From: Cylindrotheca closterium
Taxonomy: Eukaryota; Bacillariophyta; Bacillariophyceae; Bacillariales; Bacillariaceae
DNA: 64,000 bases
Reading direction: 5' to 3'
Assembly: GCA_933822405.4 (NCBI GenBank)
Contig: CAKOGP040000113.1
Span: forward strand, 570,036-634,035
Shown here: piece after piece, positions 31,593 through 42,266 of the stretch
How positions within the stretch are numbered: position 1 is the stretch's first letter
How the letters are laid out: each line of letters opens with the position of its first letter
Position numbers and translations under genes: made by a program
The notes under the pieces: generated by a model
What the model was told of the DNA's origin: nothing
What the model saw: only the letters and a program-made list of their open reading frames with translations
The model's database searches: none

Positions 31593-34424
31593 ATGAGCAA
31601 TCGAAGCAAATACCAGATAACGATCTACGCGAGTAGCCTCAAGAATGTGGCTGGTTTTGGCAAGGGAACATCAGATCCATATGCTGTAGTGACACTTCTT
31701 GCAGGAAGCGATGATGAGCGGGCTCACATCCTCGGCAGGACAGAAGTGGTCAAGAACGATTTGAGTCCTTCCTGGACGACCACCTTTATTGTGAATCATT
31801 GCTTTGGAAAGGAAACCCGAATCAACATAGGTGTCTTTGATGAGGTCCGAAAGTCAAAAGGGAACAAATCAATGGGGAGTGCTCAATTTGAAATCGGGGA
31901 AATCTTGGGAGCCAAGGGAAACGTCAAGGCCAAACGACTAAAACCTGGAGGCACTCTGTTTGTTCGTGTTACAAAAGCCTCTGACCTAGATCTAGGGACT
32001 TTCCATCTTGGTTTGAAAGGAATGAAGCTAAAGAATATGGATGGAATGTTTGGGAAGAGTGACCCATTTTTTGTTGTGGAGACATATACAAAGGGAAGCC
32101 ATGGTGGAAGGCAGTGGCAGCCAGTGCATCGATCCGAGCACGTGATGAACAATCTGAACCCAGATTGGAAAGAAGTCGATATCCCAGTTGAAAAATTGTG
32201 TAATGGTGACAAGGAGCAACCTATTCAGATTTCTGTGTATGACTGGGAAAAAGTAAGTGGTCGATGTGTCTTGCGATTCTTCAGTCAAAATGTTCTTTGT
32301 CAGAGTTTTTAATTCGCATGATTTCCAAAATAATAGAATGGAAAACACCAATCGATGGGTAAATGCCAGACCAGTACCAATGGGCTCCTCGCAGCTGTAC
32401 AACAGCAGAATTCATTTGACTTGATAAGGAAGGGGAAATCGTATGGAAAAGTATTGGTGACCAGGGCAGAGATTTCGGGGCAAGAAATGAATCCCAATAA
32501 GCCGCCTCCGAAGTTTGCATCAGTCAAGGGTGTCCGTCAAATCAACCCCGACTACAAGAAGTGGCAGGCCAAGTATGGAAGAGGAGGAATGTCTGGATCA
32601 ATGTCCGGTCCGTCATCTCAGCATGCCACTGACGTCGGCACACCTCCTCGTGGCAGCAGTCACGGTAGTAACCACGGCAGCAGCAGTGATCGAAGAAGTG
32701 ATCGACGAAGTGATGGCAAAAGTAGTAGCAGTCGCCGTCGTGAGAAAAGTCCGAAACGATCAAACCATCATGACAGTGTAAGTAGTAGAAATGGATCAAA
32801 CTACAACGATCCAACGGATCCAGCCATATCCTCTTTATCCAATCGCTACCCATCCTACACGTCCGAATCGTCACTTCCACCTGCGATGGAGCCACCAACA
32901 ATGTCATCGCTTTCCATCGAGCCATCAGCTCCCACGAATGATAAACCAAAATTCGTGGACTACATCTCTGGAGGAACGGAAATCAATCTTTCGGTTGCCA
33001 TTGATTTTACTGGAAGTAATGGAGATCCTCGAAAGCCTGGAACACTCCATTATATTCACCGAGATGGGCAGTTGAACGACTACGAAAAGGCTCTCACAGC
33101 TGTAGCTTCGGTTGTTGCTCGCTACGATAGCGATCAACTGTTCCCAGTCTATGGCTTTGGAGCAAAGTTTGGAGGTGTGATTGAACACTGCTTTCAAGTA
33201 GGCAAGAGCACAGAGTTGAAAGGTATCTCTGGAATGATCGAGGGGTATAGAAATGTCTTCAAGAGTGGTTTGACAATGAGTGGGCCAACGGTTTTTGGCG
33301 AAGTCATTCTGCAGGCAGCCGTGCAAGCGCAAAGCAAACAAGAAGCCGAACATGCTGCTGGAAAGCAATCGTATTCCATCCTCTTGATTCTGACAGATGG
33401 AGACGTATCAGACTTGGAGGATACGAAGCAAGCTATAAAATATGCTAGCTCTGCACCCTTGTCCATTGTTATTGTGGGGGTTGGCGATGAAGACTTTTCC
33501 AAGATGCAGTGGTTGGATGATTTCCATGTTGAAGACGACGAAGTCCGGGATATCGTGCAATTTGTTGAGTTCAATAAGCATCGAGATAATCGACAACATC
33601 TGACACAGGAAACCTTGGATGAAATTCCTGATCAGCTTGTCGACTACTTTTTGGGTGAAGGCATCATGCCATTACCCCCAATCTCGGACAACAGAATGTC
33701 GATTATGCCCGAGGACTTCAACTCGAGCAGAGATGTTGATCTAGATATCCGCGAACGCTCCAATGGAGATTTGGAATTGAGAAATTCTTCCATGGCAAGA
33801 TTTGATACTAAGTCGTATGGAAATACAGCGGGCTTTATGGGTGGTCAACCATCTCTGGCAGGCGCACCAATCGCAGAAGAGCCATCCCTGGGCACACCAT
33901 ACCGCAGTCAAAGTGCACCTGCTCACAATCCCTCGACCCCGGCATCTCCCCAATTGAGCCAATCGACAAGTGGACAATATAGTGCACCAGACAGCAGGTC
34001 ACAGAACCATGCTCCATCCAGTTCGTCTGGTTATGCAACAGGAGGACGAAGTCACAGTGATATGAGATCAGGAGGAGGACAGAGAAGCTACAGTCCCGTG
34101 CCTCCTTCCAGAAGTCAGCCTAGCTATGGTGGAAATCAGCCAAGCTATGGCGGATCTGGGTATGGCCAACCCAATCCAATGCCATCTTATGGTGGATCTT
34201 CCATGCCTTCCAACTCGAATTCACAGTACCAGCAGTACAACTCCTCCGCTGGTCCTCCTATAGTGCAAGCTGCACAACCGGTGACTCTGCGGGTGAAGGC
34301 ACCGCCCAATTCCTATCCTGGAATGCAAATTCGTGTGGCTCATCCGCAGACTGGCCAACTTCACGTGGTATCTATCCCTGATGGTGTTCATCCTGGCGGA
34401 GACTTTCGAGTCAATCTGGCCTAG
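31593..34424 (+). CDS. Copine-like protein (C2-C2-vWA)
   Basis: Exons 31593-32252 and 32337-34424 give 915 residues. Copines are Ca2+-dependent phospholipid-binding proteins that recruit partners to membranes. Two C2 domains are visible (about 5-125 and 130-260), with GKGTSDPYAVV and MFGKSDPFFVVE as the Ca2+-loop motifs. A Ser/Arg-rich linker leads to the copine vWA domain (about 428-660), with LSVAIDFTGSNGDP as the MIDAS-type motif, then YGFGAKFGG and LLILTDGDVSD. The tail is Ser/Pro/Tyr/Gly-rich and ends in a short Pro/Gly-rich module (NSYPGMQIRVAHPQTGQL), a tail found in other diatom proteins as I recall. The intron joins WEK to NGKH within C2B. Confidence 0.9.
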
Positions 34425-34482
34425 CTTTTTGCGTGCTGACTAATTTAATTTGTTACTTTCTATTTTTGTGAAGTTCCCTGTT

Positions 34483-35067
34483 TCATGAGCCTTCCGGTAC
34501 CGTTTCGGTAGTAAAGTCTACCGTATCGTTAGTAAAATCCGTACTTGCAATTGTTTTCGGTTTCACAGAAGGACTTTTGCTAATGAATTCCTTCAAGAAC
34601 TCGCGCTCTTTTTGCTTGCGACTTCGATATATCGTAGCATTCAGAGCTGCACGTTTTGCTTTTTCGATGCTCTCTTGCACAATTGAAAGGTTCATTGTTT
34701 CCGACGTTCGGCGCCGTTGCCTCCTCGTCGTGTTGGCTGCCTTCTTTCCCACCTGTCTGTCCTTTAGTGAAAAGCCTTGTGATTTTAATATTTCGTCTCG
34801 ATTTCTGGCGGGCAGCCGTAACTCCAACATATTTCTAGGTTTTGGCTTTGCCTGCTCATAATCATCAATAGAGCAATCAAACTCCTCAACATGCTCCCAA
34901 TCAATCGTAATTGGGGTACCTGTCATGATGGCTGGGTTGTCACCCACTATTATCGGGTATTCTCGAATTTGAATGTTGGAAAAGCTAACTGCCGTTTTTT
35001 TCTCGGAAGAATTTCCCATGGTTTCATCTGTGGTTTTGGACTCGCCAATCGGCAATTCGTTTGTCAT
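34483..35067 (-). CDS. Diatom-type protein with NIQIREYPIIVGDNP motif
   Basis: Single exon, 194 residues. The N-terminal half carries VSFSNIQIREYPIIVGDNP followed by GTPITIDWEH. This block recurs in a large diatom gene family, as I recall, and has no known function. The C-terminal half is basic and helical, with Arg clusters (TTRRQRRRTSE) and a Lys/Glu helix. No signal or membrane segment. It converges with the copine gene, stop to stop, with 58 bp between. Confidence 0.75.
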   Translation of the reverse strand: MTNELPIGESKTTDETMGNSSEKKTAVSFSNIQIREYPIIVGDNPAIMTGTPITIDWEHVEEFDCSIDDYEQAKPKPRNMLELRLPARNRDEILKSQGFSLKDRQVGKKAANTTRRQRRRTSETMNLSIVQESIEKAKRAALNATIYRSRKQKEREFLKEFISKSPSVKPKTIASTDFTNDTVDFTTETVPEGS

Positions 35068-35505
35068 AGTTGCAGTATATTGTTGCTAGAGAAGTCAGTG
35101 TCATGTAGAGCGCTTTGCATGTACAAGAGATGCCTCCAAAAGAAAGCGAAATTGCATCCGCAGTATTGAAAGGATTGATCGATGCTGCTCAACTTCAAAC
35201 TGTGCGTCGTGGACGAAATCGCACTGCTCATATATGTATACTGTATGTTCGTACCAGAATTCTGAAGTTCGACTTGTTCGATCACAATTGTTCCGTTGGT
35301 CCAACTGAATTTTGATGTCCTGTGACCTGTGACGTAGTGTAGCAGGATGGAGGGAGATCTTCTGTCATTTCGTCTCACATCCTTCGTGTTCTCACTCGCT
35401 CGTTCCATCCCACAACATCATCATCGCTCTCCGGTCTGAACATCTTTTCAAACATTGCGCCCACTTTTCCGACACAACAAATAGCAACAATAGAACAAAT
35501 TCGTC
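35068..35505. other. Divergent intergenic region, nothing recognised
   Basis: 438 bp between a minus-strand and a plus-strand start. Short open frames lack motifs. It presumably holds both promoters. Confidence 0.35.
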
Positions 35506-36126
35506 ATGGGTCCTCCTCTCCCTCCAGAAAGCTGCGGCACGACGCTGACCAAGACTGCCCCCCAAAAAATTCAAATTGAATGCTTTGTGGATCTGATTTG
35601 TCCATTCTCTGCAAAATTGTTCAATACGCTATATGACAAAGTTATCCCCTCGCTTGATGAAGATATTACAGTTACCATCCATCAAGTAGTTCAGCCATGG
35701 CATCCTCAGGGTACCATGGTGCACGAGGCGGCGTTTGCCGTACGCGAGGTTTCCCCCGAACACTACGCACCCTATGTCAGCGCTCTGTATGCCGCCTACA
35801 CTGGTGGCAAATTCAAAGACGACGACGTGTGGAATAAGACAAGAGCGCAAATATATGAAGAGCTTTTGGAATTGGTTCCAGAAGGCGTTGATAAGAGTGC
35901 CGTCAAGGCCAAGCTCATGATGGCAGAAGGAGGTGGAAATGCTGGAAATGAAATGACCAAACACATCAAATTTGCCTGTAAATTCCATCGAACTAGAGGT
36001 GTCCATGTAACTCCAACTGTCTTTGTCAATGGAGTCGAAGCTGGAGTGGTTTCCAGTGGATGGTCCGAAGAGGATTGGAAGAAATTCCTGGCTGCCAAGG
36101 GTACTGATTTCTTTCGAAATGAGTAA
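35506..36126 (+). CDS. DsbA-like thioredoxin-fold protein
   Basis: Single exon, 206 residues. Layout of the DsbA/Thioredoxin_4 fold: a first strand IQIECFVDLICPFSAK, an inserted helical domain, then the cis-proline region GVHVTPTVFVNGVEAG and a final helix. The active site reads CPFS, so only the first cysteine of CxxC is present. This suggests a monothiol redox protein, a glutathione-transferase-like role or a non-redox role. No leader is visible, so probably cytosolic. Confidence 0.75.
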   Translation: MGPPLPPESCGTTLTKTAPQKIQIECFVDLICPFSAKLFNTLYDKVIPSLDEDITVTIHQVVQPWHPQGTMVHEAAFAVREVSPEHYAPYVSALYAAYTGGKFKDDDVWNKTRAQIYEELLELVPEGVDKSAVKAKLMMAEGGGNAGNEMTKHIKFACKFHRTRGVHVTPTVFVNGVEAGVVSSGWSEEDWKKFLAAKGTDFFRNE

Positions 36127-36243
36127 ACTTTGAATATTGCGAGACAGTTGATTGAAACTGGCTAGACGACGCTGAAGCTATACAAATTTTAGAAAGCATA
36201 GAAGCTGTGAGAAATTAGTCGTTAATTCTGGTCTTCTTTGCCA

Positions 36244-37110
36244 TTAGCTTTTCTCAGTTATTCGTTTCTTCCATACTAGCATGTTGCCATCAATATTGTT
36301 GCTGGTGAATCCGTCTTCCGTCGTATAAATGCTATCTTCATCGACTATACACTCCCATTGATCTTGCCGACTGTCAAAAGCAGCTTGGATTTGTCCCACT
36401 ACAACCGCCGTAATGCTCATGAAGATCCCACCAGGCCTCAAACACCGCGTAAGTTCCTCAATGGCAAGCTCCATGTTCTTGTTTGCTTCTTCCTTGTCCT
36501 TTCCACCACTCAAGAAAATTGCATCCAAGGTCCCCTTCTCCAATATTCCATCGAACGAATCATCTTGCAGTACTCCTTTCAAGTCACGGGCATCGGCTAC
36601 CAACAACTTTACTCCATCATCGTCATCTTTTTCTTCCTCCGATGATTGTAGTATTCGTTGGGATCCCAGCATGTCTCGACACCGCTCAATTCCTTCTGGA
36701 GCATAATCCATGGCCGTCAAATGGTGATACCCTGCATCGTACATGCCGACCAAAGCGGCATCGTTTCCGACACCTGGGATCAGTATTCGATAGTCCATTT
36801 CAAAGAATTCATTGCAAAAGGGCTCCAGCTCCTCCCAGCCCGCATACCAAGAATAATTGGATTCCTTTTGGTATACCTCATTCCAATAGTCGCGTCGTCC
36901 AAAGTTGGAGTCGGTGGGTTCGGAACAGAGGAGGAGGTTTAATGACATACTATATATTGGTTGTTGTAGTGCTTGTGTTTTCCAAGAATCAGAATGTTGC
37001 AAGAATGACTGAACGAGGACTGGCGATAGAAGGATACAGGCAATTGTAAGTAATCTCTCTACTATTCGTGTGGTCGGCATGTTTGTCAAAGAAGAGAGTA
37101 TAAAATACAT
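36244..37110 (-). CDS. SAM-dependent methyltransferase of the EEF1AKMT4/METTL13-like type
   Basis: Single exon, 288 residues; a second Met at 37080 is an equal start candidate. The class I methyltransferase fold shows YWNEVYQKE and SWYAGWEEL before the SAM-binding motif RILIPGVGNDAALVG and AMDYAPEGIE. LLVADARDL and FDGILEKGTLDAIF complete it, the last being characteristic of the eEF1A-lysine methyltransferase branch. A hydrophobic leader ending VQS/FLQ resembles a diatom plastid presequence, so the substrate could be plastid EF-Tu or another plastid protein; that is inference. Confidence 0.78.
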   Translation of the reverse strand: MYFILSSLTNMPTTRIVERLLTIACILLSPVLVQSFLQHSDSWKTQALQQPIYSMSLNLLLCSEPTDSNFGRRDYWNEVYQKESNYSWYAGWEELEPFCNEFFEMDYRILIPGVGNDAALVGMYDAGYHHLTAMDYAPEGIERCRDMLGSQRILQSSEEEKDDDDGVKLLVADARDLKGVLQDDSFDGILEKGTLDAIFLSGGKDKEEANKNMELAIEELTRCLRPGGIFMSITAVVVGQIQAAFDSRQDQWECIVDEDSIYTTEDGFTSNNIDGNMLVWKKRITEKS

Positions 37111-37383
37111 GCACCAATTGGATCAAAATACAAAGTGTGATGTCATGTCAATGGTTTCCATTTTCTACGGTTCGAAGGAGTCGTCGATATGTGTACTCAG
37201 TTAGCTCTTCTCACATGAAAACTTCTACGTGGAAGCAAATCCAAACTCATGATTTGAAAACTCGTCGTCGGAGATGGCAACTCATATTGTTATCACATCA
37301 GCCAGCAGATCAACACGACATCCTCCAAACTATCTGTTAGAATTCAGAAGTTGAAAGTCAACTGATCAAATACACTTTACAAT

Positions 37384-38415
37384 ATGCCTCGATTTTGTGC
37401 TGTTCTCAAATTTGCAGTCCTGCTGATACTGAGCCAAGACCACTTTACAGCAGCCAAGGCAACATCATCATCATCATCAGCTGCAGCAGCAGCATCTTCA
37501 AAACAGCAGCAATCATTCAAGAGTAGACCTTTCAAAAGATCCTTTGTCAAAAGCCCTAGCATCAACAAAAAATATGAAACTGCAAAATCATTGGCCGCAT
37601 TGGAGCAAGAAGTGGAAGATTTCAATGCCGTATGGGTTGCCAGCGCCAAGGATTACGCCGAATCCACCTCTCGACGACGCCTGATTTGCATGCCATTGGA
37701 CGATCGATTTGATCCTCCCATGGGATCTTTCAGTCATGAACATGTTCAAACGGGCGATAAAATGTCGTTACCTCGAGTATTGTGGGATGCCATTCAAGTC
37801 AACAAAGCAGAAGTTCCGTGGTTGTTTAGTGTGAGTCGAATAGTGGGTGTCACCAAGGAACGGATTGATGTTTCGGAAGAGTATGCGTCAGAAGCCTTGA
37901 ATGAAGTGGTGGGTGGTCCGCTGGATTTCCGAGCGCCTCCCAATTATTGCTTTTTGCCCTGGTGGATGATGAGAGCCTTGGGATTGCATCCCCGAGATAT
38001 AGTGGACGTCAAATTGGCTCCCAATATTCCACCAGGATCCATGGTGAAATTCCGACCGCATTCATCCTCTTTTACTACAGATATTGCCAATCCGCAAGCG
38101 GTCATGGAGACGGAATTGCGACACTATTCTTCCTTGACCAAAGGGTCTACTATTGCCTTTGATTACAATGGCAAGCGATATTGGTTCGATGTCGCGGAAC
38201 TTCGAGCAGCTCCCCGTGGAGAGAAGCAACCAATGGTGAAGGTTCAAGATTGCGATCTTGCTTCCGATTTTTTACCATCTAGGGAATCAAAGATACAGAA
38301 AACGAAGGGGGCAAGAAGAGAGGACAGCATGAATGAGGATGATGAAGAAGAAGACGAAGAGGAGGAGGAGGAGAGTGACGAAGAGGAAGAAGAAGAAAGT
38401 GACGACGACGAATAG
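37384..38415 (+). CDS. UFD1-like protein with secretory leader (candidate periplastid/SELMA UFD1)
   Basis: Single exon, 343 residues. UFD1 with NPL4 is a cofactor of the CDC48 segregase in ER-associated degradation. The UFD1 core spans about 95-285: LPRVLWDAI, FLPWWMMRALGLHPRDIV, MVKFRPHSSSF, NPQAVMETELRHYSSLTKG and KRYWFDVAELRA. The protein starts with a hydrophobic leader (VLLILSQDHFTAAKA) followed by a Ser/Ala/Lys-rich stretch and no Phe at the cleavage site. That is the pattern expected for the periplastid compartment of diatoms, where an ERAD-derived system (SELMA) imports plastid proteins. The last 60 residues are an acidic Glu/Asp/Ser tail. UFD1-like is solid; SELMA role is inferred. 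Confidence 0.8.
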   Translation: MPRFCAVLKFAVLLILSQDHFTAAKATSSSSSAAAAASSKQQQSFKSRPFKRSFVKSPSINKKYETAKSLAALEQEVEDFNAVWVASAKDYAESTSRRRLICMPLDDRFDPPMGSFSHEHVQTGDKMSLPRVLWDAIQVNKAEVPWLFSVSRIVGVTKERIDVSEEYASEALNEVVGGPLDFRAPPNYCFLPWWMMRALGLHPRDIVDVKLAPNIPPGSMVKFRPHSSSFTTDIANPQAVMETELRHYSSLTKGSTIAFDYNGKRYWFDVAELRAAPRGEKQPMVKVQDCDLASDFLPSRESKIQKTKGARREDSMNEDDEEEDEEEEEESDEEEEEESDDDE

Positions 38416-38796
38416 AGTACTATTAACAAAAGTCTTTCTTTGCCTTGTAAGCAGCTACAGTACAGTACCGGTAGTATCGGCAAGGATATCGATGAGTGAC
38501 TAGATCCTTCCAATTTGGAATATTGTAGAATGGCGAAAAAAGGAGAATCGTGCGATGTGTCGCATGGTTTTGTCACGCGACATGTGCAAAATATACTGGC
38601 AGAAGAAGTTGTTGTGTGTACAAAAACAAAAATCATTATCATAATACCGTACCTCCTCTCCCACATAACTATTCAAACCAGTATAGCTATCCAAAGAAGA
38701 CTATTCAAGAAAGAGTTAGTACGCGTAAAACTTCAGTCTCGCCCAAGGAAAGAAATGAGAATAACACCATACAAAGGGTAGCAACATTTTGGAACG
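38416..38796. other. Intergenic region with CCGGTA motif, no gene recognised
   Basis: 381 bp between co-directional genes. It contains CAGTACCGGTAGTATCGG (38463-38480), one of the dispersed CCGGTA/GGTACC motifs. No coding exon supported. Confidence 0.4.
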
Positions 38797-39996
38797 ATGA
38801 AGCGGACAAGGTCTCCACGGATGGTTGAGCAAGAAGGATCATCATCTTCACCATCATCTTCATCATCGTTTCAGCATCAAGACGATCCAATACAAACGAC
38901 AGGGCAACAAATATGTCTAGCACAATCACCACAGGCACAAGCACAGCCTCAAACCCGAAGGGTACGAAGAGGGCCTAATTGGCGAGATGGTCTAGCAGGA
39001 GCCATTGCGGGTGCTGGAAGCAAGACGGCCATGGCACCCATTGAGCGCATCAAGTTATTGCTGCAATTGCAGGGATCCGCTACCTTACCAAAGCACCGCT
39101 TATCGGCCTGGGAAGCAGCCTCCAAAATCTATCAAGAAGAAGGTTTGATATCCTTTTGGAGGGGCAATTTGCCCAATGTCATGCGGACGGCGGGACAAGC
39201 GGCCTTGAATTTGGCGCTCATGGATTACTACAAATCCATTGCGACGTATTACGCAAACTTTGATCAATCTCATCCTTCCTTTTTGCAGCCCACCAATGAC
39301 GAAATTTATTGGCAACGGAGGCGCAAATTGGTCATTTCCTTTGTGTCGGGAGGTCTTGCAGGAGGATCTGCTACAACACTGTTGTATCCGACCGAATTCT
39401 TGCGAACCCGATTGGCCATGGATCTTGGAAGATCCAATAAAACGAATGGCAATGGTTCTGTTAGCAGTACTAGGCAGTACAAGGGAATGGGCGATGTCAT
39501 TGCGAAAACATTGCAGACGGATGGAATGCGTGGTCTCTATCAAGGTTATGGGATTGCACTATGGGGAAGCGTATTGTACAGACTTTTGTTTTTGGGAGGA
39601 TACGATGCCATCAAATATGAAATTGAATATTACAAACAAGGCCAACAACAGCAGCGTCTGCTGGAAATGGAGGCAGTAGGGAGCAGAGCTGCCATGAGTA
39701 CTAGTGCTGCTACTACTAGTATGAGCATGGGGGAACGATTCATGCTGGCACAATCGGTCGCGATTACAGCCGGTACCATTTGTTATCCCATTGATAGTGT
39801 TCGACGCCGGCTCATGATGCAAGCGGGTGTTCCAAAAGCAGAACGAAAGTACAATAGTTCCCTCCACTGTTTTAAAGTCGTCTTCAAGCAAGAGGGAGTG
39901 GGAGGATTCTATCTCGGCATCGGACCCAATCTTGTACGATCGATTGGTGGAGCGCTCATGCTCGTGGCCTATGATGTTATCAAGAATAATATCTGA
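38797..39996 (+). CDS. Mitochondrial carrier, ADP/ATP-translocase-like
   Basis: Single exon, 399 residues. Three mitochondrial-carrier repeats with signatures APIERIKLLLQLQ, YPTEFLRTRLAM and YPIDSVRRRLMMQ. The last resembles the ADP/ATP carrier hallmark RRRMMM with one Leu change. Helix 1 (DGLAGAIAGAGSKTAMAP) fits the same branch. A 57-residue Ser/Gln-rich N-terminal extension precedes the core, longer than in most ADP/ATP carriers. A longer Gln- and Ser-rich insertion also lies between repeats 2 and 3 (about 285-315). It exchanges adenine nucleotides across the inner mitochondrial membrane if the assignment holds; a related nucleotide or cofactor carrier is the alternative. Confidence 0.85.
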   Translation: MKRTRSPRMVEQEGSSSSPSSSSSFQHQDDPIQTTGQQICLAQSPQAQAQPQTRRVRRGPNWRDGLAGAIAGAGSKTAMAPIERIKLLLQLQGSATLPKHRLSAWEAASKIYQEEGLISFWRGNLPNVMRTAGQAALNLALMDYYKSIATYYANFDQSHPSFLQPTNDEIYWQRRRKLVISFVSGGLAGGSATTLLYPTEFLRTRLAMDLGRSNKTNGNGSVSSTRQYKGMGDVIAKTLQTDGMRGLYQGYGIALWGSVLYRLLFLGGYDAIKYEIEYYKQGQQQQRLLEMEAVGSRAAMSTSAATTSMSMGERFMLAQSVAITAGTICYPIDSVRRRLMMQAGVPKAERKYNSSLHCFKVVFKQEGVGGFYLGIGPNLVRSIGGALMLVAYDVIKNNI

Positions 39997-40275
39997 TTTT
40001 GCAAATTCAGAATAAGGAATGACTTTGGTTGTTTACTCTATTATTGTTCGTCGTCGCTTCACTTTCTTGCTCATCATCCCTTCTACCGGTACAACAACAT
40101 CATTCCAAGTACAGAAATTGAAATTCTATTTCCACAAAACGTGCGACATCGCGCGAGGTGTGGGTTTTTGCAATTCAAAATCCCATGAAATCCATCCAGA
40201 TTTACATACCGGTATAGCCATCATCATCATCTCTTCGAGTAGCTACTACTCCTGCTGCAAACAGCAGTACAAAAG

Positions 40276-42153
40276 ATGATGGATAGAATTACAAGTACCA
40301 AGGTTTTTATGCTGGTGCTGTTTTGTGCCCACATTCTAGCGACGCACACTGCACAAGGTCACCGATCAATACGGTTGCCATTCACTCATTTCCGAGGAGG
40401 TGGAGACGAGGAGGAAGAGGAGTCGAGGATAATAACAAACCAAGAAGAAGACAAGGAAGAAGAAGAGTGGGTCCATATTGCCAAAACTCCTCCAACAACC
40501 ACCACGCTGACAGTGGCAATTTTACGAGGAAAGGATGCCACCAAAACAGAAGACACCACGTCGAGTAGCAACGAGAATGACAAGAAAATGTCATGGTTGG
40601 ATGATATATCCAGTCCAAGCTGTCTCCTGGTTGCTGCAAACACAGAACCATCAAGTGCATCATCTGGTATTCCGATTGGATCCATAATAACCATCCCCAA
40701 GACTTTGACTGACGAAAGCAGCAATCATGATGATTACGTTACGCTAGCAGTAGTCGAAACATTGGCGCTTTTGTGTGATGTGGTGGTAGTGGTGCTGCCA
40801 AAACAAATTGATGGCAGTGACCCAATATGGGCTGGTATTGTCCAAGGGGCGAATCGACGCAAGACGACATCCTTGCAAAAGGGCCGTTTGCTGTTGATAT
40901 CCTCTGGGAAAATGGAGTTTTCTCAAGACGAACAACAAAAGTCAATGTTTGCATCGGTGGATACGATACGAACGGATGACGCCTCGGCAGCGTTGGAAGA
41001 CTATCTTTCCAAAATGGTGGATGTCACTGACGGTATGAATACTCTATCCAGTCTATTTAGCTCCGATGATGAGGGCGATGGCGGCGAGGAGAGTAGTGCA
41101 AGTTCAGCGTTTCTTGGAGTTCTGAATGAAGTGTACATGTCTTTGGGTGGTGCCAGATCCAAAGAACAGAAATTTCAGTTCCAAGCAATACCATCAGCAG
41201 CAATTTCAACGACAGTGGCAACAACAAAGACAAAAGAAGAATCGTCACTGACGGAAGCAAGTGTAACCGACGCAACTTCTTCCCAGCAAGACAGCAGCCT
41301 TGTCTCCATTCTGGCCACTGCACAATCCAAGCTGACAAGCTTGGAACAAAAGGTTGAAGAAGCCATGCTTACTGTAGCAGAAAAAGACGACGACAGCGCC
41401 GACAGCAACAACCAAAACTCCAATAGTGGTATCATGCCACTTCTCTTTATCGATTTTGGCAATCTTGCCAATGAACTACTGGAAGAAGCCTATTCGGCAT
41501 TAAATGACCACTTGTCGTCACAAGAAAATGACAATGCAGCAGCAGCTATTGGTGAAAACGTCATTATTGCCAATATTGTTGGAGAGCTGGTACGTCTCTT
41601 CAGAGAACAAGTACGGCTGATGCGAGATTACTATGGCAAACGATACGAGAACGTTCTAGAACAGCTGGCTCTAGAACAAGAACAACAAGTGCAAAAAGAA
41701 AAAGAAGACAAAACACGAGTCGCAGCAATCAAACAACTAATCGGGCAAAAGGCTTCCGTGGTGGCAGAGGAAATTATCAAAAGTTTCAGTGATGCATGTC
41801 AACATGCCATTCCAAAGTTGTGCAAGAAAAATGAGAATGGGAAACTCGCTGCGGAATATGGGGCCGACTTTGATTACATCGCGTATTTAAATGGGCTCGT
41901 CAACGACATGCTGGAGGCAACCACAATAATTGAAGATGATGATGAAGTTGACATTGACTCGATGGAAGATATTGCATTATATCTTTCACGTTGGGGAAAG
42001 TTCAAAGCCTCCATTCCAAAGTGGGCCAAGAAACTGGCTGCCAGAGGAATCATGCTGGGTGTCAACTACGCACAGGGGTGGCTCGCATGGCAAGGACTAA
42101 AGCGAGCGGCAGCGGAACGGGACCGTAAAATGCCAAAGTTTCCCTTGTTTTAG
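40276..42153 (+). CDS. Secretory-leader protein with C-terminal coiled coil, unknown
   Basis: Single exon, 625 residues. The hydrophobic leader (VFMLVLFCAHILATHTAQG) is followed by an acidic linker. A folded N-terminal part (about 75-260) has IPIGSIITIPKTLTDE and VETLALLCDVVVVVLPKQ, recalling the fold of a GTPase domain but with no P-loop. A low-complexity middle gives way to a helical region from about 430, with VRLMRDYYGKRYENVLEQL and a Glu/Gln-rich coiled coil, ending in KKLAARGIMLGVNYAQGW. The layout recalls dynamin-like membrane GTPases (Sey1/atlastin) that lost the GTP site. This is a weak comparison and no function is assigned. Confidence 0.6.
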   Translation: MMDRITSTKVFMLVLFCAHILATHTAQGHRSIRLPFTHFRGGGDEEEEESRIITNQEEDKEEEEWVHIAKTPPTTTTLTVAILRGKDATKTEDTTSSSNENDKKMSWLDDISSPSCLLVAANTEPSSASSGIPIGSIITIPKTLTDESSNHDDYVTLAVVETLALLCDVVVVVLPKQIDGSDPIWAGIVQGANRRKTTSLQKGRLLLISSGKMEFSQDEQQKSMFASVDTIRTDDASAALEDYLSKMVDVTDGMNTLSSLFSSDDEGDGGEESSASSAFLGVLNEVYMSLGGARSKEQKFQFQAIPSAAISTTVATTKTKEESSLTEASVTDATSSQQDSSLVSILATAQSKLTSLEQKVEEAMLTVAEKDDDSADSNNQNSNSGIMPLLFIDFGNLANELLEEAYSALNDHLSSQENDNAAAAIGENVIIANIVGELVRLFREQVRLMRDYYGKRYENVLEQLALEQEQQVQKEKEDKTRVAAIKQLIGQKASVVAEEIIKSFSDACQHAIPKLCKKNENGKLAAEYGADFDYIAYLNGLVNDMLEATTIIEDDDEVDIDSMEDIALYLSRWGKFKASIPKWAKKLAARGIMLGVNYAQGWLAWQGLKRAAAERDRKMPKFPLF

Positions 42154-42266
42154 AAAAACTAAAATTATCAATATCAATACTAACAATAAGCAAGCAACAA
42201 TAAAAGATTGAGAACAGATGAATACTCATATTCATGTTCATAGTATTAATGCAATGCATGCCTAGT

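Noticed and set aside
36483..37049. 188-residue plus-strand open frame opposite the methyltransferase
   Set aside because: Pro/His/Arg-rich shadow of the methyltransferase frame, which has clear SAM motifs.
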